From the IMG/VR virus record IMGVR_UViG_3300017989_000057, positions 62,001 through 126,000 of that record: a stretch of DNA of 64,000 nt; one strand, 5' to 3'. The stretch is from a virus. Positions 54,156 to 62,050 of this stretch are shown piece by piece. The notes under the pieces were generated by a model that saw nothing but the letters and a program-made list of their open reading frames with translations, made no database searches and was not told the DNA's origin. A program made the translations under genes and the position numbers. How positions within the stretch are numbered: the stretch's first letter is position 1; every line of letters starts with the position of its first letter.

Positions 54156-54496
54156 CAGTCCACCCTTCCTTCCTTAATGTATCTCTCTGGATTTTTCAGC
54201 ACATCTTTGTTGACTGGGCCATCTCTCCAGGGAGGCATCTCACCTTTATTCTTTCCCTCGCCAAGCCTATCAACTTTCTTGGGGGTCATACGCTGCTTCT
54301 TTGTTGTCCCGCCGCCCCTGTTGCCACGACACGGCGTTTCTGTCCCCTTGATGATGACAGCAGCACCACAGCAGATCAGCTTGACCAACTTTGGTTCGTG
54401 GCACTCAGGGCATTCTACGAGCGGTTCCGCCGACATGGCGTGAAACGCCTCAAACCCATGACCACACGCTTCGCACTCGTATTCGTAGGTCGGCAT
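54155..54496 (-). CDS. FmdB-like zinc-ribbon protein
   Basis: This 113-aa protein begins M-P-T-Y-E-Y-E-C-E-A-C-G-H, and with C-P-E-C near residue 34 it forms the FmdB-type zinc ribbon, a small domain common in bacteria and phages. The remainder is basic and low in structure. Its ATG is only five bases (AAGGT) after a perfect TATAAT, the same geometry as the polymerase C-half. It may therefore be translated from a leaderless message or coupled to the previous gene. Confidence 0.75.
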   Translation of the reverse strand: MPTYEYECEACGHGFEAFHAMSAEPLVECPECHEPKLVKLICCGAAVIIKGTETPCRGNRGGGTTKKQRMTPKKVDRLGEGKNKGEMPPWRDGPVNKDVLKNPERYIKEGRVD

Positions 54497-54501
54497 ACCT
54501 T

Positions 54502-54530
54502 ATTATACCTCCGAACGTGGCTTTTGTTCC
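54502..54530 (-). promoter_or_regulatory. Promoter-like element, copy C (ahead of fmdB-like gene)
   Basis: On the minus strand this has GGAACAA (54530-54524), 15 bp, then GTATAAT (54508-54502), the same spacing as the copies at 32.8 and 34.7 kb. Here the element overlaps the last codons of the membrane-protein gene, so part of its sequence is also coding. The 5-bp A-A-G-G-T between -10 and ATG nearly matches copy B. Confidence 0.5.
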
Positions 54531-55084
54531 GCGAAAGTTCCTTTTTTCTTAGCAAAGTATCCAAGATTTTGACGGTCCTTCTCGGTGAACGGACCACCGT
54601 TGGATAACTCGGCCTTCAGTTGCTCTTTAATGGCCTGTACAGCTTCCGGTGAACGTTTTCCAACCTTCTGAACCGCACAGGTTAAGAGGGTAAGCAGATT
54701 GCCACGCTTCATGAACGCTCGGACCAGCAGGAAACCAGCCCCAATGAAGATCAGGGCCATCACCCCAGTTCCAGCCACAACCCAACCAGCACCACCGTAA
54801 TTGATAGTATCCGCCTGCACGCTTTTTCTCCAGACGGACAATTCCTCAGCAAGCTGCGTCGTCTGCTCAATCTTGTTGTTGATTTCGTCTACCTGATCGG
54901 CTACTACAGTGTTGTCGGCTTTCTGGTCAACGATCTTCTCAAGCTGCCCCATATCATTACGGATACCCTGAATCTCCGTCTTGACGGCTTCGGGTGCTAC
55001 GCACCCTGGCCTGACGCAAAAGAGTAGGGCTAGGATCGCCGCCGCAAGTCCTTGCGATGCTGTTTTCGTTTTTGCTTGGAACAT
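54503..55084 (-). CDS. Membrane protein with coiled-coil region
   Basis: This is a 193-aa protein. Residues ~10-28 form an N-terminal hydrophobic segment ending near R-P-G-C, possibly a signal or weak lipobox. Residues ~30-90 are a periplasmic-type coiled coil. Residues ~98-125 form a strong membrane segment (G-V-M-A-L-I-F-I-G-A-G-F-L-L-V), followed by a basic cytoplasmic tail. The start lies inside the RNase H gene. The layout recalls spanin-like or holin-accessory proteins, but no lysis gene is adjacent. Function unknown. Confidence 0.55.
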   Translation of the reverse strand: MFQAKTKTASQGLAAAILALLFCVRPGCVAPEAVKTEIQGIRNDMGQLEKIVDQKADNTVVADQVDEINNKIEQTTQLAEELSVWRKSVQADTINYGGAGWVVAGTGVMALIFIGAGFLLVRAFMKRGNLLTLLTCAVQKVGKRSPEAVQAIKEQLKAELSNGGPFTEKDRQNLGYFAKKKGTFAEQKPRSEV

Positions 55085-55488
55085 TTTCCATTTCTCCTTT
55101 CAAACACCTCGTTTACCAAGGCATCTGCTCGTTTATTGTCTTTACGAGGCACCCACTTGATCGTGTGGTCTTCTAGTTGCTCTAACAACTCCAATACACG
55201 ATCTCTATGTCTCTTGAGTTCTGGTTTGTTGACCTTGAACACCTTGGTAACTTGCTTCACAACAAGCTGGCTATCTCCAATGATATGCAGGATGTCGGCT
55301 CCAGCCTTGAGACTACCTTGTAGACCAGCTATCAACGCACGATATTCGGCGATGTTGGACGTGCCTGTACCGCACGTCCTATGACCAGATGCTATTACTT
55401 CTGTTTCGTTTTCCGAATCAACAAGTAACCAGCCATACCCCATTACCCCTTGTCTTATACCCCCATCGAAATAAAGTGTTGCTTCCAT
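55030..55488 (-). CDS. rnhA: Ribonuclease HI
   Basis: This 152-aa protein has all four catalytic acids: D8 (Y-F-D-G-G), E48 (N-I-A-E-Y-R-A-L), D72 (I-I-G-D-S-Q-L-V) and D122 (K-R-A-D-A-L). It should remove RNA from RNA-DNA hybrids such as Okazaki primers. The C-terminus is extended by a Lys/Arg-rich tail that overlaps the next gene. The ATG forms a TAATG with the homing endonuclease stop, so the endonuclease is inserted directly before it. Confidence 0.92.
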   Translation of the reverse strand: MEATLYFDGGIRQGVMGYGWLLVDSENETEVIASGHRTCGTGTSNIAEYRALIAGLQGSLKAGADILHIIGDSQLVVKQVTKVFKVNKPELKRHRDRVLELLEQLEDHTIKWVPRKDNKRADALVNEVFERRNGKCSKQKRKQHRKDLRRRS

Positions 55489-56006
55489 TAAATATCACCC
55501 TTCGTCGAAATCCATTTTTTTCTGTTAACAATATCACTTATGTGAGATTGATGTACTCCAAACTTTGTAGCGATTTGTTGTTGTGTATATGTGCCACTAG
55601 AATAGAGTTGTCGTATACAAATTGCCTGTTTGGGAGATAATTTTCTTTGCCCACTTTTCCATGATGTGCCATAGACAATTTTATCATGCTCATTACTAGA
55701 TTGTGTTCCCCATCTTAAATTATCAGCAGCATCATTTGTTCGTACCCCATCCTTATGGCATACTTGTCCATTGGGGGGTCTAACACCGTGAAAAGCTTCA
55801 CAGACTAATGATGCAATTGTTTTAGGCTTTTTCTTTAACATAATTTTGCGATAGCCGGTATGTTTTTTGTCAATTTGTGGTTTCATTAAATGCCATTTAT
55901 TACTTATGTGGCTATTTTTACCTCTTGTCCAGTATGATCTAATATTGCCAAGACTAGATACTTGATATCCTGGAAAACCAACCACATTTTTCCATTGTTC
56001 GGTCAA
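55488..56006 (-). CDS. HNH homing endonuclease (NUMOD4-HNH-HTH)
   Basis: This is a 172-aa protein with a TTG start in a TTGA overlap with the nuclease gene. W-K-N-V-V-G-F-P-G-Y-Q-V-S-S-L-G-N-I-R is the NUMOD4 motif. V-C-H-K-D-G ... N-L-R-W-G-T is the HNH core with its zinc/magnesium His residues. The C-terminal Y-T-Q-Q-Q-I-A-T-K-F-G-V ... V-N-R-K-K-W is a helix-turn-helix for DNA contact. The DNA is much more AT-rich than RNase H or the nuclease on either side, indicating mobility. It is inserted exactly between two genes without disrupting either. Confidence 0.9.
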   Translation of the reverse strand: MTEQWKNVVGFPGYQVSSLGNIRSYWTRGKNSHISNKWHLMKPQIDKKHTGYRKIMLKKKPKTIASLVCEAFHGVRPPNGQVCHKDGVRTNDAADNLRWGTQSSNEHDKIVYGTSWKSGQRKLSPKQAICIRQLYSSGTYTQQQIATKFGVHQSHISDIVNRKKWISTKGDI

Positions 56007-56959
56007 AACGGAGTTTCCCCCTCTCCGACTTCAGTCTTTGCACCTTCACACATATCTCTGAAGAAACATCTCGTACACGCATGTTCGTTGTCAGTCCTCT
56101 GGAAATAAGCTGGATTGTCTTTGTTTTCGAACGCCTCAGTGAGCAGCGGATATTCACTGCGGATGATACCCGCTTGTCTTTTCATGTGCTGCATGGTCAC
56201 ATCCAGATGCGGGGTTGCCCGTTCTCCAAGGTCTGCGTAGGCTGCTAGATACACAGGAATGATCACGATATCATCCGGCTTCTTTGCCCATCCTTGCTTC
56301 AATGCGTACATGGCATAGGTTGTGAGTTGGTCTATTACCGAATCACTCACTTTGCCAGTTTTCCAATCCAGCAGATATATCTTGCCTTGGTATCTGAACC
56401 CGCAGTCTATCTTTACCGTTACTTCTTCACCGGTATCAAATGTAAACTTCTGGAAATCCTCGATGGTCAGCCAATCTTCTTTCTTGAGTTCTTGCATGAT
56501 TTTGAATAGTGGCATATCATAGAATGCCTTTAGCGATCTCAGAACCTTCTGTTTGTATGAATCTAATCGGGCTGGGTCTATCTCTTCCTGATAGAAATGT
56601 TCTGCTAGGTTCACACTCTGCTTAGGGCTTACTTCCCACCTGCGATCCTTTGACTGCTTCCAGCCCTTCCGAAGTCTTTGAATGGCATCTTCTTGCGATT
56701 CCTTTAGTGTTTTCCATTCACCGGTTTCTCTGCCGGATTTGATGATTTCTTCTATTACGTCGTGGACCACGGAACCCACAAACATGGGGAGATTTGTCAT
56801 GTTCTTGAGCATATAAGCTCGACGTTTCTCTTGGGGTGCAGAATTCAACCATCCAAGCCAGGCCAGAAAATAAGTCAGATAGTATTTCCATCCACATTCA
56901 CGCAAGCATTTGACCCTTGATTCACTCCACGCATAAGTCTGTTTTATTTCACTCATCAT
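56003..56959 (-). CDS. RecB/Cas4-like PD-(D/E)XK nuclease
   Basis: This 318-aa protein starts at ATG 56959 (or the adjacent ATG 56956), supported by AAAGG; a longer frame overlaps the homing endonuclease. S-E-S-R-V-K-C-L-R-E-C near the N-terminus, G-S-V-V-H-D-V-I-E-E, I-D-C-G-F-R (Asp), L-L-D-W-K-T-G (D-x-K) and the Q-L-T-T-Y-A-M-Y helix are in family order. C-T-R-C-F-F-R-D-M-C completes an Fe-S-type cysteine set. It is the second such nuclease in the window (the other is at 45.4 kb). Homing endonuclease genes abut both its ends. Confidence 0.85.
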   Translation of the reverse strand: MMSEIKQTYAWSESRVKCLRECGWKYYLTYFLAWLGWLNSAPQEKRRAYMLKNMTNLPMFVGSVVHDVIEEIIKSGRETGEWKTLKESQEDAIQRLRKGWKQSKDRRWEVSPKQSVNLAEHFYQEEIDPARLDSYKQKVLRSLKAFYDMPLFKIMQELKKEDWLTIEDFQKFTFDTGEEVTVKIDCGFRYQGKIYLLDWKTGKVSDSVIDQLTTYAMYALKQGWAKKPDDIVIIPVYLAAYADLGERATPHLDVTMQHMKRQAGIIRSEYPLLTEAFENKDNPAYFQRTDNEHACTRCFFRDMCEGAKTEVGEGETPF

Positions 56960-57491
56960 TGTGACCTTTCCACAGCTTACGTCGCTTGATGGCACTAATG
57001 GTAGATTGAACAACATTAAATTTTCTGGCTATAGACACCTGGGTATGCGTCTTCAAAAGTTTCCTGATTTCAGTTACGTCTCTAGCCGTCAATTTGCTAC
57101 AACCATGTTCTTCTCCGCTCGCAGGATTCTTGGGGCACACTGATCTTCCGTGTCTGACAATATCTGCTTTATTATCAAGATTGTCCCCCCACGCAAGATT
57201 ACCAACATGATTATTATGTGGATTGCCATCCAAGTGTCTTATCTCCGGTTTTCCAACGGGTGGAGGACCTATAAAAGCTCTAGCGACCAGACGATGAATT
57301 CGTTTATTTACCTTATGGTTAAACCCATCGTACATAGATACCATTAAATATCCCTTTGAGGTTTTCCATGGACGGAGAATACGACCCACAACTGCACCAC
57401 CATAACGGCCTATCCTTCGGACTCTGCCGCAATCCGAAACTTCATATATGCCCTCGTATCCCACTACTGGCTTCCAAGTTTCCCTAGTCAC
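56949..57491 (-). CDS. HNH homing endonuclease (NUMOD4-HNH-HTH)
   Basis: This 180-aa protein starts at GTG 57491, giving M-T-R-E-T-W-K-P-V-V-G-Y, which parallels the other HNH protein's start; a GTG six codons earlier is possible. NUMOD4 (W-K-P-V-V-G-Y-E-G-I-Y-E-V-S-D) is followed by an HNH core with I-R-H-L-D-G-N-P-H-N-N and N-L-A-W-G. A C-terminal helix-turn-helix ends in I-K-R-R-K-L-W-K. It overlaps both neighbours by a few bases. It is related to, but clearly diverged from, the HNH gene on the other side of the nuclease. Confidence 0.9.
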   Translation of the reverse strand: MTRETWKPVVGYEGIYEVSDCGRVRRIGRYGGAVVGRILRPWKTSKGYLMVSMYDGFNHKVNKRIHRLVARAFIGPPPVGKPEIRHLDGNPHNNHVGNLAWGDNLDNKADIVRHGRSVCPKNPASGEEHGCSKLTARDVTEIRKLLKTHTQVSIARKFNVVQSTISAIKRRKLWKGHNDE

Positions 57492-58677
57492 CTTTTTGCA
57501 ACCTTTCACCGATACCGTCTCTGTTGATGTAATATGTTCTGTCCCAAAATGGGAAGAATTCTGGTGAAAAACGAGTGATGCTTCCCTTGATATCCTGTTG
57601 CAAGGTTACGATACAGAATCCAACGTGGGCCGCTAGTTTTCGCTTACGCATAAACCGCGTTTGATCCTGAGTGCAACCAGCCTGAACACAGTGGACGTTG
57701 CGGGGGAAGCAATACTCCTGCTTGTGGTAGTGGCCTATGATGCAAACCGCTGGCTTCTCTCCACCCTGGAACGACTCGACCAGCTTTTGGCTGGCGTATG
57801 AAAACGCATACGAGCTACCACCTCCAGCGTGAATCACCTTGACGATGGCTTTCCCTTGCGGTGCCCTCAGTTCAAAGTCGGCCTCCATATAGCCCATATA
57901 GATCAAGTCGTTGCGACCCTGCGCCTGAGCTTCTAGCATGAGGAAGCGACCAAATTCGATTCCTTCCCTCTGTTGGAACCAACCTTCGTGATCGTCGCCG
58001 TCAACGAAGTAGGTGTTGATTCCTGGACGCGAAGGCCAATTGTCGATAGCATACTGGCACTGGTCGGCAATGCCGTGGGCCAGAAGTTCATGTGTGTTGA
58101 AACGGCATTCGCCGTCGATATAGTTGCCTGGGCAGAAGACAGTCGTGATGCCTCTTTTGGCAAACTCATCGTATGCTGCGTTGAGGACATCTAGTCTTTC
58201 TGCCTTGCTGCATAGGTGCATGTCGGCAACTACGCCGAATGAGATCGGCTTATCGTGGAAGTGATTTTCAAAAATAATACCCTGACCAGCTTGCTCTGCG
58301 GATTTGCCAAGCTGGATGGAACTGCCTCGCCGCATGATGATGTAGCCGCGCTCTTCCATGTCCTGGATAACCGCCAGCACATCTTCCTCGGTCGAATGCA
58401 TCTGCTCAGCGACCTTGGCTGCCGTTGTCTGCTTCTTGATCCGCCTTGCCACCTCTGACCTAAACAACGGATCACCTGGATCAATGCCGACCTGGGGGAT
58501 TCCAGCCATAATGGTTTCTGCCTGAGTGATCAGCTTCCTGGCCTTCCAGATCGTTACCCCCAGTTCCTTCGCCACTTCTTCCCGAAGTGTCCCAGTGCTG
58601 CCTGCTCGGTTATGTAGTCGAATGAGCCTGATTACTTCCTGAGTCTGTTCGTCTAGTTGGGGCTTCGCATTAGCCAT
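57484..58677 (-). CDS. Metallophosphoesterase with N-terminal winged-helix domains
   Basis: This is a 397-aa protein. Residues ~10-145 hold two helix-turn-helix units (L-R-E-E-V-A-K-E-L-G-V-T, A-A-K-V-A-E-Q-M-H-S-T) ending in a Y-I-I-M-R-R-G-S wing. The C-terminal part is a calcineurin-like phosphoesterase with V-V-A-D-M-H, C-P-G-N-Y-I-D-G, V-D-G-D-D-H-E and I-I-G-H-Y-H. The usual G-D in motif II is G-N here, and the usual G-N-H in motif III is G-D-D-H, a swap of metal-site residues. AAGGTGG precedes the ATG. It may be a DNA-guided nuclease or phosphatase. Confidence 0.8.
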   Translation of the reverse strand: MANAKPQLDEQTQEVIRLIRLHNRAGSTGTLREEVAKELGVTIWKARKLITQAETIMAGIPQVGIDPGDPLFRSEVARRIKKQTTAAKVAEQMHSTEEDVLAVIQDMEERGYIIMRRGSSIQLGKSAEQAGQGIIFENHFHDKPISFGVVADMHLCSKAERLDVLNAAYDEFAKRGITTVFCPGNYIDGECRFNTHELLAHGIADQCQYAIDNWPSRPGINTYFVDGDDHEGWFQQREGIEFGRFLMLEAQAQGRNDLIYMGYMEADFELRAPQGKAIVKVIHAGGGSSYAFSYASQKLVESFQGGEKPAVCIIGHYHKQEYCFPRNVHCVQAGCTQDQTRFMRKRKLAAHVGFCIVTLQQDIKGSITRFSPEFFPFWDRTYYINRDGIGERLQKGD

Positions 58678-60459
58678 TTAGCTACCACCTTTCGTTATCT
58701 CACACACACCACTCGGGCAATCGTTAACCGCCGCTTCCTCTTCCATTTGTCCCAAGTGTTGTTTTGCTTCCGCTAAGGGCAACGGGATCAATGGTGACTC
58801 GCCCTTGCTGCCATCCCGGTACACTGTGATTCCCTTGAGTTCTGCTATGTACTGTCTCATCTCCTGAGACAATTGATCGACAGAATAATCTGTTGGAAGA
58901 TTGATTGTCTTGGATATAGAATTATCGATATGTCTCTGGCATACCGCCTGCATGGCCAGATGTGCGCCTGGTTCTATGTCGTGGGCACCCTGGAAGTGTT
59001 TGGTTGATCTCTTGGCTTCCAAGAACCGCTTCAGTAGCGGATGAACAACCACCTCGACAGCCCTGTCTCTTTCCTCGTCCTTATGCATATCTTTGTGCTT
59101 ATTGAATCGCCTCTCGTAAACTGGTTGGAATAGCGGCTCAATACCTGATGAGCAACCTGCCACGATTGATATTGTTCCGGTGGGTGCGATTGTTAACAAA
59201 GCACAATTACGAATACCATGTTCTCTGATCAGCCGATGATGCCTGCGGGGCAGGCACTTTTTTACGAATCCTGTTTTGACGTGCTGATCTATATCGAATG
59301 CATGGAATGGACCCTTCTCTATCGCCAAAGTGATGCTTGCATGGTAGGCTTGTTTCTTGACAAAATCCATCACCTTGTCTACGATTTCTCTCGCATCTTC
59401 GCTCGAATACTTCAGACCCAATTCTAGCAGCATATCGTGGAGCCGCATTACACCGAGACCGATTCGACGATACTTCTGGCAGGTTTCCTGAATAATTGAC
59501 ATCGGATAGTTATTCTGGTCGAGCACGTCATCCAGGAACCTTACACTCATCGCCACGGTTTCTTCGAGTAAATCCCAGTCTATCTTTCCATCGATTATAT
59601 GGGTATGAAGATTGACCGCACCAAGGCAGCAACAATCATACGGTGGCATCCAAATCTCACCACACGGATTGGTGCTTACCAGATCATGGCGGTAAGAAAT
59701 GGTGTTCATGGCATTAGCAAGACCGATGTTCAACACCCCTGGGTCTCCACTCTCCCACGCATTGTGGACAATCTTATCCCAGATGTCTTTCGCTGCAATC
59801 CTGCCACGCTCTTCGCCTTGCCATCTGAATACCACCTCATCTTCTTCGTCGAGCAACTTCAGAAAGGCGTCATCGATACAAACAGATATGTTGGCGTTAT
59901 TGAGTTCCCCTTTGTCTAGTTTCGCTTCTAGGAATTCCATAAGGTCTGGGTGATCGTAGCGGAGACAAAACATTAGCGCCGATCTACGACCGCCGCCCTC
60001 ACGCAATTCATTGCAGACAGCGTTGATGGCTCGCATGAGACTAACCGCGCCGGTAGCTTCACCGCCAGTACTACGGATGAGACTACCTCTTGGACGTACT
60101 CGTGAAAAGTTAATCCCGACACCGCCACCGGTACCGGAGATAATTGTAACTGCTCGTAGTGCATCGCCCCACCCCTCTCTGGAATCCAGGTCGTCCGTCC
60201 ACACAAAACAGTTCAACATCTGCCCTCTTGGTCGTCCTGCCCCACGCCATATTCGTCCACCAGGAGAGAAACGATTTGTTTGCAAAATCTCCAGAAATCT
60301 GGTAAAGTATTCGTCACGTTTCGTCCCCATCTCGGCATCCGAAATTGATCTTGCGACCCGCTCACAAGCTTGTCCGAATGTTTCTTCTACGTGAATAGCA
60401 TATCTATCCTGAAAAATTTGCAAAGCAAATCCCTCTGGATTGTATACTGGCACACTCAC
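58678..60459 (-). CDS. nrdJ: Class II (adenosylcobalamin-dependent) ribonucleotide reductase
   Basis: This 593-aa protein has a GTG start with GGGAGAGG upstream. S-P-G-G-R-I-W, M-L-N-C-F-V (redox Cys), G-G-G-V-G-I-N-F-S, S-T-N-P-C-G-E-I (catalytic N-x-C-x-E), I-A-P-T-G-T-I-S and a C-terminal C-P-S-G-V-C pair match the B12-dependent reductases. No small radical subunit gene is nearby, as expected for class II. It makes dNTPs for phage replication independently of oxygen. It depends on host or environmental cobalamin, so the host probably imports or makes B12. Confidence 0.92.
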   Translation of the reverse strand: MSVPVYNPEGFALQIFQDRYAIHVEETFGQACERVARSISDAEMGTKRDEYFTRFLEILQTNRFSPGGRIWRGAGRPRGQMLNCFVWTDDLDSREGWGDALRAVTIISGTGGGVGINFSRVRPRGSLIRSTGGEATGAVSLMRAINAVCNELREGGGRRSALMFCLRYDHPDLMEFLEAKLDKGELNNANISVCIDDAFLKLLDEEDEVVFRWQGEERGRIAAKDIWDKIVHNAWESGDPGVLNIGLANAMNTISYRHDLVSTNPCGEIWMPPYDCCCLGAVNLHTHIIDGKIDWDLLEETVAMSVRFLDDVLDQNNYPMSIIQETCQKYRRIGLGVMRLHDMLLELGLKYSSEDAREIVDKVMDFVKKQAYHASITLAIEKGPFHAFDIDQHVKTGFVKKCLPRRHHRLIREHGIRNCALLTIAPTGTISIVAGCSSGIEPLFQPVYERRFNKHKDMHKDEERDRAVEVVVHPLLKRFLEAKRSTKHFQGAHDIEPGAHLAMQAVCQRHIDNSISKTINLPTDYSVDQLSQEMRQYIAELKGITVYRDGSKGESPLIPLPLAEAKQHLGQMEEEAAVNDCPSGVCEITKGGS

Positions 60460-61094
60460 GAAACCTCTCCCCCTTTTATTTGCATACTCCCGGCCCCACC
60501 GGGAGCTTCAAACGTTGGCTGATCTGTGCCGGGTTGTTGTGCAAGATATGACGCGACCAATTTCCTGAACGGCTCTATGAAATGGCTACGATATTGTTGT
60601 TGGGCAGCATATGAACGAGAATCGGCGATTCGCAAAGCGAACCAATTGTCGATATTGGTTGGGCCTACCTCCGCTATGAATTTGCGTATTGTTTTTTCTT
60701 TGGCGGCGATACTAACATCATACATATGCATTGTAACCAGACGGACCACCTTGTCTATTAAATCAGGTGATGCTTGCCACTCAGCCAGCTTGATTTCTGC
60801 GATGTTTGCAGATTCTATGGCGTGGCCTGGGAAGCGAGGCAGGGAAGGATCATCCATTGGTTGTACGCAGCATTTGCCAAGGTCATGGAACAGGCCCGAC
60901 AACAAAGTGATGGGGTTCTTGGGCGTAACCAAGTCGATGACAGACATCGTGTGTTCCCAAACCGATTGGCCATTCCGTTGCATAATCAGACGGCTAGCCT
61001 CTAATTCTGGAAACTCCCCATCCGGGGTAGCCCAGTAATCACTCGGCAAGCCTGAAGCTTGCATCCCACGGATGACTTCATCTACTTTGCTCAT
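60456..61094 (-). CDS. HD-domain phosphohydrolase
   Basis: This is a 212-aa protein. S-V-W-E-H-T-M-S-V, L-F-H-D-L-G-K, P-G-H-A-I-E-S-A and a later Asp in the I-A-D-S-R helix supply the H ... HD ... D metal site. The spacing resembles HD domains fused to tRNA nucleotidyltransferases more than dNTP triphosphohydrolases. ATGA overlap with the protease gene and GTGA overlap with the RNR gene make it a translational link. A nucleotide phosphatase role beside RNR is plausible but unproven. Confidence 0.8.
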   Translation of the reverse strand: MSKVDEVIRGMQASGLPSDYWATPDGEFPELEASRLIMQRNGQSVWEHTMSVIDLVTPKNPITLLSGLFHDLGKCCVQPMDDPSLPRFPGHAIESANIAEIKLAEWQASPDLIDKVVRLVTMHMYDVSIAAKEKTIRKFIAEVGPTNIDNWFALRIADSRSYAAQQQYRSHFIEPFRKLVASYLAQQPGTDQPTFEAPGGAGSMQIKGGEVS

Positions 61095-61978
61095 GGACAG
61101 GTTACCGCATTTTGGTCAATGAAATCCCTTGCGACTCCGACCGAAATTGCGTGTGCTAGGTGCGGAACAATCTGGCCATTACAAGCTATAGCGACACGGA
61201 ACGGAATACCTATCATATAATAGTGGCCATCGTATTTCTTAAACAATCCACCCCCACTTGATCCTGGAGTGATTTGTGCCGTGTTGCCGTAAATGACCCA
61301 TTCCTTTTCCCCATTGTTGCCAGTGATGATTTGTGATATAATGCCGGTAGTTGGTGATGGAGCATTACCAAGTTGGCAGCCAATTGCGAAGATTTCATCG
61401 AAGACACGTACCTGGCTGAGCATATCGTCGTCTGCGATTTTAGCAACGGAGAACTCGTGTTTCGAACGAAAAGATAATAGTGCCAAATCATACCGCATGT
61501 CTTCGGCGATCACTGTCGCATTGTGTGGGAACCAATCTCGTTCTGTGTGGTTAAAGGCAATGACGCCGCAACCAGTATCGATCCTTTCGGACTTTACCTT
61601 GCCGGTAATTGAATCAACCCCACGCAAAATAGTAATGAATCTACTGTAGGTGACATGGGCGTTGGTGAGTACCAGATACTCACACAATCCATCTGTATCC
61701 GTTTCAAGGCGATCGATAATGGTCCCCGAACCACTGCCTTGGCGAGTCTGCACGAAAACCGTGGTGTCTCGCATTTCCCTCTGTTTCAGTTCAATCTCAT
61801 CGACTACTGGTGGTAGAACCTTCTTCTCTGTTGTTTCTTCAACTGTTACCTCTGCCGCCTCGACTACTGTGGTTTCTTGTGTATGATTTTCACCACTCCA
61901 GTTCGGGGTCATGGCTACCATACCGATACAGAAAAAAAACATCACGATTGAGACGAAGCAGGCGTTCCATTTACACAT
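61091..61978 (-). CDS. Secreted or membrane-anchored trypsin-like serine protease
   Basis: This 295-aa protein starts at ATG 61978, supported by GGGGAG; a longer frame crosses the hairpin upstream. Residues ~8-23 form a hydrophobic signal or anchor. An acidic Thr/Glu linker leads to a chymotrypsin fold with catalytic H108 (L-T-N-A-H-V), D164 (Y-D-L-A-L-L) and S241 (P-G-S-S-G-G). All three catalytic residues are intact. The signal implies action outside the cytoplasm, which is unusual for a gene in the replication run. It follows a lipoprotein gene. Confidence 0.85.
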   Translation of the reverse strand: MCKWNACFVSIVMFFFCIGMVAMTPNWSGENHTQETTVVEAAEVTVEETTEKKVLPPVVDEIELKQREMRDTTVFVQTRQGSGSGTIIDRLETDTDGLCEYLVLTNAHVTYSRFITILRGVDSITGKVKSERIDTGCGVIAFNHTERDWFPHNATVIAEDMRYDLALLSFRSKHEFSVAKIADDDMLSQVRVFDEIFAIGCQLGNAPSPTTGIISQIITGNNGEKEWVIYGNTAQITPGSSGGGLFKKYDGHYYMIGIPFRVAIACNGQIVPHLAHAISVGVARDFIDQNAVTCP

Positions 61979-61999
61979 AACTCTAACTCCCCTCGGGAA

Positions 62000-62035
62000 A
62001 AGAAAGCGGGGTGACCCCCGACCGAGAGCCACCCC
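62000..62035 (-). terminator. Hairpin between lipoprotein and protease genes
   Basis: On the minus strand, GGGGTG (62035-62030) pairs with CACCCC (62013-62008) around a 16-nt loop and is followed by G-C then CTTTCTTTTC. It lies just after the lipoprotein stop and before the protease start. It could act as a partial terminator that lowers downstream transcription. The T-run is weak. Confidence 0.5.
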
Positions 62036-62050
62036 ACACGTTTTGTCGCA

